From CAWCGU01 sp963838095 (GTDB lineage: Bacteria > Actinomycetota > Thermoleophilia > Solirubrobacterales > 70-9): a stretch of DNA of 64,000 bases. The stretch covers positions 1,162,220 through 1,226,219 of the forward strand of contig CAWIPO010000008.1 in assembly GCA_963838095.1 (NCBI GenBank), in the 5' to 3' direction. The position numbers were made by a program, and so were the translations under genes. The notes beneath the pieces were generated by a model that saw only the letters and a program-made list of their open reading frames with translations, was not told the DNA's origin and made no database searches. Below, in pieces: positions 1 to 7,203 of this stretch. The stretch's first letter is position 1. Each line of letters begins with the position of its first letter.

Positions 1-81
1 GTCCGAGAGCACATCGAGCGGCTGATGCAGGACACCCTCGATGCGCTCGCCGCCGAGCGCCGTTTCCCGGTGATCGGCTGA
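1..81 (+). CDS. C-terminal end of a probable lysophospholipid acyltransferase (5' end outside window)
   Basis: Only the last 26 codons are present, ending in TGA. The tail has the form VREHIERLMQDTLDALAAER. It resembles the C-terminus of the PlsC-type acyltransferase encoded at 35179-36150 (VRETIQEKLYENLIARG), which is the only reason for the family suggestion. The stop lies 4 bases before the next start, so the two genes are probably co-transcribed. The family assignment is weak; that this is a coding end is well supported by the frame and spacing. Confidence 0.45.
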   Translation, partial: VREHIERLMQDTLDALAAERRFPVIG

Positions 82-85
82 TGCC

Positions 86-577
86 ATGCGTCTGAAGCAG
101 CCAATCCACATCTCGGCCTCCCCGCAGATGATCTGGGACTACATCGCCGAGCCCGAGAACTACCTTCACTTCATGTCGGGAATCACCCGCTGGGAGGTCG
201 TGGGCGACAAGCGCACCGGCCTCGGCGCCCGCTACCGGATGCTGATCAGGGTGGGCGCGGCGGAGGTTGGAGGCCTGATCGAGATCGTCGAGTGGCATGA
301 GGGCCACGACATGGCCTGGACATCCGTCACCGGCGTCGACCAGCGCGGGCGCTGGCGGCTACGGGAGGCCGACGACGGACGCACCCGGGTCGAGCTTCGG
401 TTCGCATACGGCGTCGCGGGCGCCGGCATCCCCGGCCTGATCGCCGAGCGGCTGGGGGCACCGCAGCTGAACGGCCACCTGCGCCGATCGCTACAGCAGC
501 TCAAGCGCCAAGTCGAGCACGAAAAGCTCCGCGCCGATGCGGCGGAGCGCCGAGCACGCTCTGAATCGCTGGGCTAG
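86..577 (+). CDS. SRPBCC (START/polyketide cyclase-like) family protein
   Basis: A 163-residue protein of the SRPBCC helix-grip fold, which binds hydrophobic ligands in a deep cavity. The N-terminus (PIHISASPQMIWDYIAEPE) is the typical first strand and helix, and the aromatic-rich strands around residues 70-110 fit the beta-sheet. The last 30 residues are charged and helical. It starts 4 bases after the upstream acyltransferase-like gene, suggesting a lipid-related role. Its stop overlaps the stop of the convergent acyl-CoA synthetase gene. Ligand and reaction are unknown. Confidence 0.75.
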   Translation: MRLKQPIHISASPQMIWDYIAEPENYLHFMSGITRWEVVGDKRTGLGARYRMLIRVGAAEVGGLIEIVEWHEGHDMAWTSVTGVDQRGRWRLREADDGRTRVELRFAYGVAGAGIPGLIAERLGAPQLNGHLRRSLQQLKRQVEHEKLRADAAERRARSESLG

Positions 578-2289
578 GCCAGCTCGCGCTTCAGGACCTT
601 GCCGGTCGCGTTGCGCGGCAGCGAGTCGAGGAACTCGACTTCGCGCGGAACCTTGTAACGGGCGAGGTTCGACTTCACGTAGGCCTTCACCTCGTCCTCG
701 TCGAGGCTGTCGCCGTCGCCGGTGACCACGAATGCCTTCAGGCGCTGCCCGAACTCGTCGTCGTCAACCCCGATCACGGCGACCTCCTTGATTGCCTCGT
801 GGCCGGCGAGCAGGTCCTCGACCTCGCGCGGGAACACGTTCTCACCGCCGGAGACGATCATCTCGTCGTCGCGGCCGTCGATGAACAACCTGCCCTCTGC
901 GTCGAAATGGCCGACGTCGCCGCTTGAGAGCAGGCCCTCGAGGATCTCCTTGCCGCCGCCGCCGGTGTAGCCCTCGAAGGCCATCTCGTTGCCGACGAAT
1001 ATCCGGCCGGTCTCGCCGTGTGAGCGCTCCTCGCCGTTCTCGTCGACGATCTTGACCACGGTGCCGCGCGGCGGCAGGCCCGCGGTGCCTGGGGCGGCGC
1101 GCAGGTCCTCGGGCGTCGCGATCGTCGCCCACGCGACCTCGGTGGACCCGTAGAGGTTGTAGAGGTTCTCGCCGAACGTGTCCATCCACTGCGTCGCCAA
1201 CGGACCCGGGAGCGCGGAGCCGCTCGCGGCGGTGACCCGGAGCGAGCCGAGGTCGTACTTGGCGATCGTCTCCTCGGGCAGCTCGAGGATGCGCTGCATC
1301 ATCACGGGCACGACGACCAGAGCCGTCGCGCCGCTTTCCTGCACGGCGTGCAGGGTCTCCTCCGGATCGAAGCGGCGCCGCAGCACGTAGGTCGATCGCA
1401 GCGCGAGCCCGAGCTGGAAGTGCGCGAAGCCCCAGGAGTGAAAGAGCGGAGCGGCAATCATCGTCCGCTCGTCGGAATGCAGCGGGATGCGCGAGAACAT
1501 CGCCGCCAGCGGCGCCAGCGTGTCGGGCTGGCCGCGCTGGGCGCCTTTCGGGGTGCCGGTGGTTCCTGACGTGAGGATGACGAAACGCGAGGAGTCGTCG
1601 GGGGGGTCGAGGTCGCTGTTGTCGGACGCGGCGATCAGGTCCTCGATCGCCGCCTGGTCGTCGACGCCGCCAGTCGCGGCCTGAGCAGGCGCCTCGCCGT
1701 CCTCGCGCCAGGCGACGAAGCGCTGCAATCCGCCGTCATCACCGGCCTCGAAGGCCTCGGAGAGAAGCTCGGTGAACTCCTGGTCGTAGATCAGGGCCGC
1801 GGGCTGCTCGCGCTCGACCACGTCGGCGAGCTGCGGGGCGGCGAAGGCCGTGTTCATGTACAGGGCGTTCGCGCCCAGCTTCGCGCACGCGAGCGTCGAA
1901 TCGATGAAGCCGCGATGGTTGCGCGCCATGATCGCGATTCCCTGGCCCGGCCGGATGCCATGCTCGCGGAGCCCGCGGGCGAGCGCGTTCGAGCGCTTGT
2001 GGAGCTCGGTGAACGTGAGCGAGCCAGCCTCATCGATCAGCGCGGTCTCGTTTTCGAGCGTGATCGCGGCGGCCGAGATCCCCGCCGCGGGCGAAGCGCC
2101 CCAGCGCCGCAGCGCGATCATCGCTCGAGCGATCTTGTCGGGGCGGGCGGGCCGAATCACCCCGGCCTCGTACAGCGTCTTCGCGTTGAACGGCGCGTCG
2201 GCGAGATGGCCGAGCGGTCCAACCGGGACCCGGCCGACGGCCGATCCGGCGCGGCCGGCGAGTTTGCCGAGGGATGATCTAACGGCCAT
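574..2289 (-). CDS. AMP-dependent acyl-CoA synthetase (FadD-like)
   Basis: A 571-residue adenylate-forming ligase that activates a fatty or other carboxylic acid as acyl-AMP and transfers it to CoA. The P-loop motif TSGTTGTPKGA lies near residue 245, the YGSTE adenylate motif near 375, the GD..HFD..GRL..DGR hinge near 455, and the C-terminal lysine motif PRNATGKVLKREL at the very end. All core motifs are present and length is normal. The N-terminus (SxxGxxAxxRxxRPARPDK) recalls mycobacterial FadD2/FadD12-type enzymes. Chain-length specificity cannot be read from sequence. It is transcribed away from the isp gene, with an AT-richer spacer upstream. Confidence 0.9.
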   Translation of the reverse strand: MAVRSSLGKLAGRAGSAVGRVPVGPLGHLADAPFNAKTLYEAGVIRPARPDKIARAMIALRRWGASPAAGISAAAITLENETALIDEAGSLTFTELHKRSNALARGLREHGIRPGQGIAIMARNHRGFIDSTLACAKLGANALYMNTAFAAPQLADVVEREQPAALIYDQEFTELLSEAFEAGDDGGLQRFVAWREDGEAPAQAATGGVDDQAAIEDLIAASDNSDLDPPDDSSRFVILTSGTTGTPKGAQRGQPDTLAPLAAMFSRIPLHSDERTMIAAPLFHSWGFAHFQLGLALRSTYVLRRRFDPEETLHAVQESGATALVVVPVMMQRILELPEETIAKYDLGSLRVTAASGSALPGPLATQWMDTFGENLYNLYGSTEVAWATIATPEDLRAAPGTAGLPPRGTVVKIVDENGEERSHGETGRIFVGNEMAFEGYTGGGGKEILEGLLSSGDVGHFDAEGRLFIDGRDDEMIVSGGENVFPREVEDLLAGHEAIKEVAVIGVDDDEFGQRLKAFVVTGDGDSLDEDEVKAYVKSNLARYKVPREVEFLDSLPRNATGKVLKRELA

Positions 2290-2358
2290 GTACTTCTTAA
2301 CCGTACAGGTAGACGATTAGCACCGAGGGAGGAGATCCCGAGCCGATTCTGGACGACA

Positions 2359-2395
2359 TTGACGTTTTACATCTATGTCATGCAATTCGTCAATC
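2359..2395. promoter_or_regulatory. Inverted repeat in the spacer upstream of the acyl-CoA synthetase
   Basis: ATTGACG at 2359-2365 is matched by CGTCAAT at 2389-2395, a perfect 7-base inverted repeat with a 23-base spacer. A smaller pair, TGAC/GTCA, lies inside it (2360-2380). The spacer is clearly lower in GC than its surroundings. It could be an operator or promoter for the acyl-CoA synthetase gene, but no regulator is identified. Confidence 0.3.
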
Positions 2396-2402
2396 TCGTC
2401 AA

Positions 2403-2858
2403 TCAAACGTCGTCTAGGAGGGCAACGGCCACGCAAGCCACCCCCTCACCACGCCCTACCCAGCCCATGCCTTCATTGGTCGTCGCCTTCACAGACACCG
2501 GCGCCGACAGCACATCAGAGAGGTTCCCCTCCATCTCCGCCCGGTACGGCCCCAGCTTCGGCGCCTCGCAGATCAGCGTCGCGTCCACGTTCACCACCCG
2601 TCCGGCAACGCTCGCTAGCGCCACGCGCAGCATCTCGACCGAATCAGCGTCTCGCCAGCGCTCCTCGTCCGGCGGAAACATCCCACCGAGGTCCCCCGCC
2701 CCCGCGGCGCCGAGCACCGCGTCAATCACCGCATGGGTGAGCGCGTCGGCGTCGGAATGCCCCTCGAGGCCCCGGTCGTGCTCGATCTCCACCCCGCCGA
2801 TGATCAAGCGCCGCCCCTCGGCGAAGCGGTGGCTGTCGTAGCCGATCCCGACCCTCAT
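2403..2858 (-). CDS. ispF: 2-C-methyl-D-erythritol 2,4-cyclodiphosphate synthase
   Basis: A 151-residue IspF, the normal family length. It cyclises CDP-ME-2-phosphate to MEcPP in the MEP isoprenoid pathway. The metal-binding start RVGIGYDSHRF, the GHSDADAL motif near residue 34, and the KATTNEGMGWVGRGEG signature near residue 125 are intact. The ATG was chosen because it forms a 4-base ATGA overlap (2855-2858) with the stop of the upstream PHP phosphatase gene, implying translational coupling. ispD lies 2 kb upstream on the same strand, separated by a DUF389 gene on the other strand. Confidence 0.96.
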   Translation of the reverse strand: MRVGIGYDSHRFAEGRRLIIGGVEIEHDRGLEGHSDADALTHAVIDAVLGAAGAGDLGGMFPPDEERWRDADSVEMLRVALASVAGRVVNVDATLICEAPKLGPYRAEMEGNLSDVLSAPVSVKATTNEGMGWVGRGEGVACVAVALLDDV

Positions 2859-3679
2859 CCCAGCGCCTCCATCCGCCGCTCGCGCCGCTCGAACACGGCG
2901 ACCTCCGCGATTCCGAGCTCGCGCATGAATTCCACCGCCCGATCGTAGGCGTAGCCGACGTGCTCCGGCACGTGGGCGTCGGATGAGAGCGAGAACGCCG
3001 CTCCGGCGTCGACGCACATCTCCGCCAGCCCGCGCGATGGATACATCTCCCCCACCGGCTTTCGCAGACCGGCTGTGGAGATCTCGACCGCAATCCCCGA
3101 CTCCGCGATCGCCTCGACCAGCGGCTCGTAGTAGAAGCGGGGGTCTCGTTGCGGGCGCGGGCGCTCGGAGCCCCAGACCTTGACCAGATCGGGGTGGCTG
3201 AAGATGTCGAACAGGCCGCTGCGGGCCGCCTCGGCCGCGAGCTCGAAGTAGCGGCGCCACACCCGGTCGGGGTCTCCGTCCGCCTCCCAGGCGTCGTAAT
3301 CAGGATGGTCCACCGCGACGTCATCGAGGAAGTGGACCGAGCCGACGACGTAGTCGAAGTCGTGCTCTCCGAGCAGGTTGGAGACCCGGTCCTCCGCACC
3401 CGGCAGGAAGTCCATCTCGATGCCCAATCGCAGCGGCGTCGAACGGACGAAGTCGCAGTACGCCGCGAGGTCGTCCGTTGCGTTCTCGACCCAGAAAGGG
3501 TGCTTCCAGAGCGAGAGCGCATCGGCAAAGCGGTGGATGTGCTCGGAGACGCCGAGCTCTCCCACCCCCGCGCCCGACGCCGCCTCGAGGTAGCGGTCGA
3601 CGTTCTCGTCGGTGAAGAAGCGCCCCGGGGGCGTATTCGGCTCGTCGGGTCGCAAATGCAGGTGGTAGTCGGTGAGCAC
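2855..3679 (-). CDS. PHP-domain histidinol-phosphatase family protein (HisK/HisJ type)
   Basis: A 274-residue PHP-superfamily metal-dependent phosphoesterase, most like histidinol-phosphate phosphatase (HisK), which removes phosphate from L-histidinol phosphate. Metal-ligand motifs appear in order: DYHLH (residue 4), SEHI (~45), GIEMDF (~86), GSVHFL (~113), DIFSHPD (~158) and SSDAH (~232). No other his genes are in the window, so the substrate is inferred from the family only. The 3' end overlaps ispF by 4 bases, so it is co-translated with it. Confidence 0.8.
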   Translation of the reverse strand: MLTDYHLHLRPDEPNTPPGRFFTDENVDRYLEAASGAGVGELGVSEHIHRFADALSLWKHPFWVENATDDLAAYCDFVRSTPLRLGIEMDFLPGAEDRVSNLLGEHDFDYVVGSVHFLDDVAVDHPDYDAWEADGDPDRVWRRYFELAAEAARSGLFDIFSHPDLVKVWGSERPRPQRDPRFYYEPLVEAIAESGIAVEISTAGLRKPVGEMYPSRGLAEMCVDAGAAFSLSSDAHVPEHVGYAYDRAVEFMRELGIAEVAVFERRERRMEALG

Positions 3680-3701
3680 GCCGGCTGTACGCTAGCCGTG
3701 C

Positions 3702-4712
3702 GTGGTTCATCTCCGAATCGTGGTCCCCAGCTACCAGTCCGAGCACGCTCTGGACCTGCTCAGGGCGACGCCGTCGGTTTGCAACCTGATCTTTCTCAGT
3801 GGCGCTGCGGAGCGCCCTCAAGGGGACGTGATCCTCTGCGATGTCGCCCGCGAAGATGCGAGCGTCGTCGTCAGCGACCTGAAGGAGCTGAACATCGACG
3901 TCGAAGGCTCGATTGCGATGGAGGACGTCGATTCGCTGATCTCGAAGGCTGCCGAGCGCGCCGAGAAGGCGGCTGCCGGAATGCCCTCTGATGCAGTCGT
4001 CTGGGAGGAGGTCGAGTCGCGCACCTCGGAGAACGTGGAGCTGTCGGCGAGCTTCCTGATTTTCATGGTCCTGGCGATGCTGATCGCGGCCGTCGGCATC
4101 TACCTCGACCAGATTGTGCTGATCATCGGGGCAATGGTCGTCGGCCCTGAGTTCGGGCCAATCGCGGGGCTGTGCGTGGCCGCCGTCCACAAGCGCGCCG
4201 ACCTGCTGAAGCGCTCAGCGCTTGCCCTCGCGATCGGGTTCCCGCTCGGGATCCTCGCGACCTACCTGTTCACCCTCGTTGCCGACGGGACCTCGTTGAT
4301 CCCAGACGACTTCGACCCCGACGCGCACCCATTTACGGCCTTCATCTCGAACCCCGACGCCTTCAGCTTCGTGGTCGCGTTCCTTGCCGGGATGGCGGGA
4401 ATGCTCTCTCTCACCTCGGCCAAGTCGGGAGCGCTGGTCGGCGTCCTGATCTCGGTGACGACAATCCCTGCCGCCGCGAACATCGGCGTCGCCGCGGCGT
4501 ACGGCGACTTCGACGCCTGGTCGGGTGCGCTGCTGCAGCTGTCGCTGAACCTGAGCGCGATCTTCCTTGCGGGGCTCGGCACGCTTTACGTGCAACGGCT
4601 GCTGTACATCCGCCGGCGGCGGGCGCACCTCCAGCACGAGGCCAGGGAGATCGCCGGGCTACCGATCGGCCACAGCCGGCGCGGCTCATTCGTCGGTGGC
4701 CGAAAGAAGTAG
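3702..4712 (+). CDS. DUF389 (TIGR00341-like) membrane protein
   Basis: A 336-residue protein with a soluble N-terminal ~105 residues and a DUF389 membrane domain. Helices begin near residue 112 (ASFLIFMVLAMLIAAVGIYL), followed by the family hallmark IIGAMVVGPEFGPIAGL and about four more hydrophobic segments; the tail is basic. DUF389 proteins are widespread but of unknown function. A GTG start was chosen; it lies 22 bases from the divergent PHP gene. Its last 27 bases overlap the end of the convergent ispD. It interrupts the ispD-ispF pair. Confidence 0.85.
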   Translation: MVHLRIVVPSYQSEHALDLLRATPSVCNLIFLSGAAERPQGDVILCDVAREDASVVVSDLKELNIDVEGSIAMEDVDSLISKAAERAEKAAAGMPSDAVVWEEVESRTSENVELSASFLIFMVLAMLIAAVGIYLDQIVLIIGAMVVGPEFGPIAGLCVAAVHKRADLLKRSALALAIGFPLGILATYLFTLVADGTSLIPDDFDPDAHPFTAFISNPDAFSFVVAFLAGMAGMLSLTSAKSGALVGVLISVTTIPAAANIGVAAAYGDFDAWSGALLQLSLNLSAIFLAGLGTLYVQRLLYIRRRRAHLQHEAREIAGLPIGHSRRGSFVGGRKK

Positions 4713-5333
4713 CGCGGCGATCCTCAGGTCTGTCGGCGTCGTCACCTTGATGTTGTTCGCCGGCGCGGGGTAAAGCAGGACGCGCCCGCCCATCCGCTCG
4801 ACCAGCATCGCCTCGTCGGTCGCCTGGGAAAGCACGGCGGTTGAGTCGAGCGCCTCACGCAGGGCCTGGGTGCGGAACGCCTGCGGGGTCTGAGCCGCCC
4901 AAAGGCTGGAGCGGTCGAGGGTGCGGTCGACCTCGTGGCCACGCGCCACTTCCTTGATCGTGTCCGTCACGGGAGCCGCCGCGACGACCGCGTCGCAGCT
5001 CTCGCTCCGAAGCGTCTCCAGCACCGCGTCGAAAAGCTCGGGCTGCGCCAACGGCCTGGCGGCGTCGTGGACGACGACAGCTTCGGTCTCGACCAGCGCC
5101 AGCGCCGCTTGCACCGACTCCGTGCGCGACGACCCGCCCTCAACGGTGTGTACGTCATCGCCCGCCGACCCTGCCTCGTGGCCGGCCGGGACCGCGACCA
5201 CGATGGACCCGATCGACTCGGCGGCCCGCAGAGCCTCCAAGGACCACTCCAAGAGCCGACGGCCGCCGACCTCGGCGAAGGCCTTCGGGACCGCTCCCCC
5301 GAGGCGTTCGCCGAGGCCGGCGGCGGCAACTAT
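4686..5333 (-). CDS. ispD: 2-C-methyl-D-erythritol 4-phosphate cytidylyltransferase (start codon unclear)
   Basis: IspD transfers CMP from CTP to MEP in isoprenoid synthesis. The nucleotide-binding motif AAGLGERLGG...PKAF is encoded at about 5270-5330 and the DAARPL motif downstream is intact. No ATG, GTG or TTG exists in this frame upstream of that motif: the first is a TTG at 5250-5252, which would delete the catalytic N-terminus. The frame runs open back into carD. An AUA at 5331-5333 is the only near-cognate codon at the right place and is used here as a placeholder start. Either a rare start or a small sequence error is likely. Confidence 0.85.
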   Translation of the reverse strand: MVAAAGLGERLGGAVPKAFAEVGGRRLLEWSLEALRAAESIGSIVVAVPAGHEAGSAGDDVHTVEGGSSRTESVQAALALVETEAVVVHDAARPLAQPELFDAVLETLRSESCDAVVAAAPVTDTIKEVARGHEVDRTLDRSSLWAAQTPQAFRTQALREALDSTAVLSQATDEAMLVERMGGRVLLYPAPANNIKVTTPTDLRIAALLLSATDE

Positions 5334-5358
5334 CGCCGTCGCGGGCTCAGATGACCGC

Positions 5359-5919
5359 TCAGGCCGTTGCCTTGGCGCCGAAGCGCTCCTCCAAAAGCTC
5401 GTCGAGGTAGGCCTCTGCGTCCTCCTCGTCCTTGTCGAGCGCGTACATGAACTCGGACGCGAGGATCTTCTTCGCGCGGGTGTACATCTGCTTCTCGCCT
5501 GTGGAAAGTCCCTTTTCCCACTCGCGGATCGCCAGGTTGCGGACGACCTCGGCGAGCTCGAAGACGTCGCCCGTGCGGATCTTCTCGCGGTTGTACTTGA
5601 ACCGTCGGTTCCAGTTCTTCGGCATGTCCGAGATCTCCCCGGTGAGAACGTCGATCACCTTGTCGACCTCCTCGCCGGCAATCACCCGGCGCAGGCCCGC
5701 CCGATTCGTGTTGCAGCAGGGGACCATCACCGTCATGTCGTTGTGGTAGATCTTGATCGTCAGGTAGTCCTGAGCCTCACCCAAGAGCTCCCTGCTCTCC
5801 TTCTTGATCACCACGCCGGCCCCATGGTGCGGGTAGACCACGTTGTCGCCGACGGCGAACTCAATGATCGGCACCTCGAGACCGGCCTCGATCTCTCCTT
5901 CAGTAGCTATCTCCGGAAT
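5359..5919 (-). CDS. carD: CarD-family RNA polymerase-binding regulator, probable AUU start
   Basis: CarD binds the RNA polymerase beta subunit and stabilises open promoter complexes. The Tudor-like domain is at the N-terminus (AVGDNVVYPHHGAGVV) and the helical DNA-binding domain at the C-terminus (NRRFKYNREKIRTGD, then EWEKGLSTGEKQMYTRAKKI split over two helices). The conventional GTG at 5872-5874 has no good ribosome site. Fifteen codons upstream in frame an ATT at 5917-5919 sits 6 bases after a perfect AAAGGAGG. I therefore place the start at ATT, adding IPEIATEGEIEAGLE. It lies between disA and ispD on the same strand. Confidence 0.9.
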   Translation of the reverse strand: MPEIATEGEIEAGLEVPIIEFAVGDNVVYPHHGAGVVIKKESRELLGEAQDYLTIKIYHNDMTVMVPCCNTNRAGLRRVIAGEEVDKVIDVLTGEISDMPKNWNRRFKYNREKIRTGDVFELAEVVRNLAIREWEKGLSTGEKQMYTRAKKILASEFMYALDKDEEDAEAYLDELLEERFGAKATA

Positions 5920-5925
5920 GTGACG

Positions 5926-5933
5926 CCTCCTTT
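5926..5933 (-). promoter_or_regulatory. Shine-Dalgarno site deciding the carD start
   Basis: On the minus strand this reads AAAGGAGG, a perfect anti-16S match, followed after 6 bases (CGTCAC) by ATT in frame with carD. No ATG, GTG or TTG lies at a usable distance, so the site argues for AUU initiation. Confidence 0.6.
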
Positions 5934-5940
5934 ACGTAGA

Positions 5941-5963
5941 GACGGCCGCAGAGCGCGGCCGTC
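5941..5963 (-). terminator. Perfect 9-bp hairpin between disA and carD
   Basis: GACGGCCGC at 5941-5949 pairs with GCGGCCGTC at 5955-5963 around the 5-base loop AGAGC. It overlaps the disA stop codon and ends 7 bases before the carD ribosome site. There is no U-run, so it may be an mRNA processing or stability element, or an attenuator, rather than a classic terminator. Confidence 0.55.
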
Positions 5964-7080
5964 AGCCATGCAGATAACGGTCGATTGGGTCGACCTCCTG
6001 AAGCCTGCGAAGGCCTTCTCGGATGTCCTTTGCCCGGGTCTCCCCAACCCCCTCGATCGCCTCGAGCTCTTCGTCTGAGGCCGCGAGGATCTCATCGACC
6101 GTGCCGAAGCGGTGGACGATCTTCTGCGCCACCAGCCTTGGCAGTCGAGGGATCCGGCCGAGCAGCCTGTAGCCGCGCGGCGCGACTGGGAAGTCGAGTG
6201 TGTTCGTCTTCCGGTCGTAGCCGAGAAGCTCGGCGAGGCGACCGAAATCGAGCAGATCGGTGTGGTCGATCTGGGCCAGCTCGGCGAGCGCGGTCTCAAC
6301 GCTCTGCTCGGTGTCGACGGCGATGTAGTCGCGCATCAGCGCTGCCCGCTCTCCCATCACGCCGACGACGGTGTCCTCGAGCTGCATCTCGATCAGGCGC
6401 CCCTCGCTGCCCAGCTCGATGATGTAGCGCTCCACCTCCGACGCCATCCGGGTCACCATCTCCGCCCGCTGGAGCATTGAGAGGACGTCATGGAGGGCGA
6501 CGCCGCCCTCGAACTCGAGAGCCGCCAGGCGCGAGGAAACCTGGTCGAGGCGGGCGCGGTACTTCTCCAGGGTCGCGAGGCCCTGGTTCGCCTTGCTGAG
6601 CACCGTCGAGATGTCCTGGAGGATGTACTTGATCCCGCCCACGTACAGCGAAACGACCTCGCGTCGCTGCGAGATCGCGATCACGACCGCATCCGTCTGC
6701 TTCGACACCCGCTCCGCGGTGCGGTGCCGGGTGCCCGTCTCCATCGAGAGGATGGTCGGATCGGGCATCAGCTGGACGTTTGCCCCGAGGATCGACTTCC
6801 CCCTCGGATCGAGGACGATCGCCCCGTCCATCTTCGCGAGCTGGTACAGGAGCGCCGGCGTGTAGTCGACGTCGAGCCGAATCCCGCCGGAGAAGAGGAA
6901 CGAGATCTCGTCGGGCTCCCCGATCACGATCAGGGCCCCGGTGCGGGCGTAGATGACGTTGTCGATTCCCTCGCGAAGCGGCGTCCCGGGAGCGACCATG
7001 TCGAGGGCCCGCAGCAGGCGCGGGTCCTGACGTGCCTCAAGCTCGTGAAGCTCGTCTGGTCCCGGAGCCATCGGGGCCAT
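5962..7080 (-). CDS. disA: DNA integrity scanning diadenylate cyclase DisA
   Basis: A 372-residue DisA, which condenses two ATP into c-di-AMP and pauses when it meets branched DNA. The DAC domain holds the DGA motif (KMDGAIVLD, ~80) and the RHR motif (GTRHRTAERVSKQ, ~120). A helical linker follows, and a C-terminal helix-hairpin-helix region (LPRLVAQKIVHRFGTVDEIL) binds DNA. Length is normal. The ATG was chosen at the conserved N-terminus; the frame is open far upstream but that part antisenses the propeller gene. A c-di-AMP-type riboswitch at 61930-62080 is a likely target of its product. Backbone neighbours are radA upstream and carD downstream. Confidence 0.95.
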   Translation of the reverse strand: MAPMAPGPDELHELEARQDPRLLRALDMVAPGTPLREGIDNVIYARTGALIVIGEPDEISFLFSGGIRLDVDYTPALLYQLAKMDGAIVLDPRGKSILGANVQLMPDPTILSMETGTRHRTAERVSKQTDAVVIAISQRREVVSLYVGGIKYILQDISTVLSKANQGLATLEKYRARLDQVSSRLAALEFEGGVALHDVLSMLQRAEMVTRMASEVERYIIELGSEGRLIEMQLEDTVVGVMGERAALMRDYIAVDTEQSVETALAELAQIDHTDLLDFGRLAELLGYDRKTNTLDFPVAPRGYRLLGRIPRLPRLVAQKIVHRFGTVDEILAASDEELEAIEGVGETRAKDIREGLRRLQEVDPIDRYLHG

Positions 7081-7203
7081 GATGGCAGAAGCCCGAAAAC
7101 CGCCGCCTTCTCGCAAAATCCGTGTGGATAGCTCGGAATGGGGCTTGTCAAGGGGCCCGGCGCCTTCGACAGCAGGGTGTCGATTCGCTACCGTGGCCCG
7201 ACG

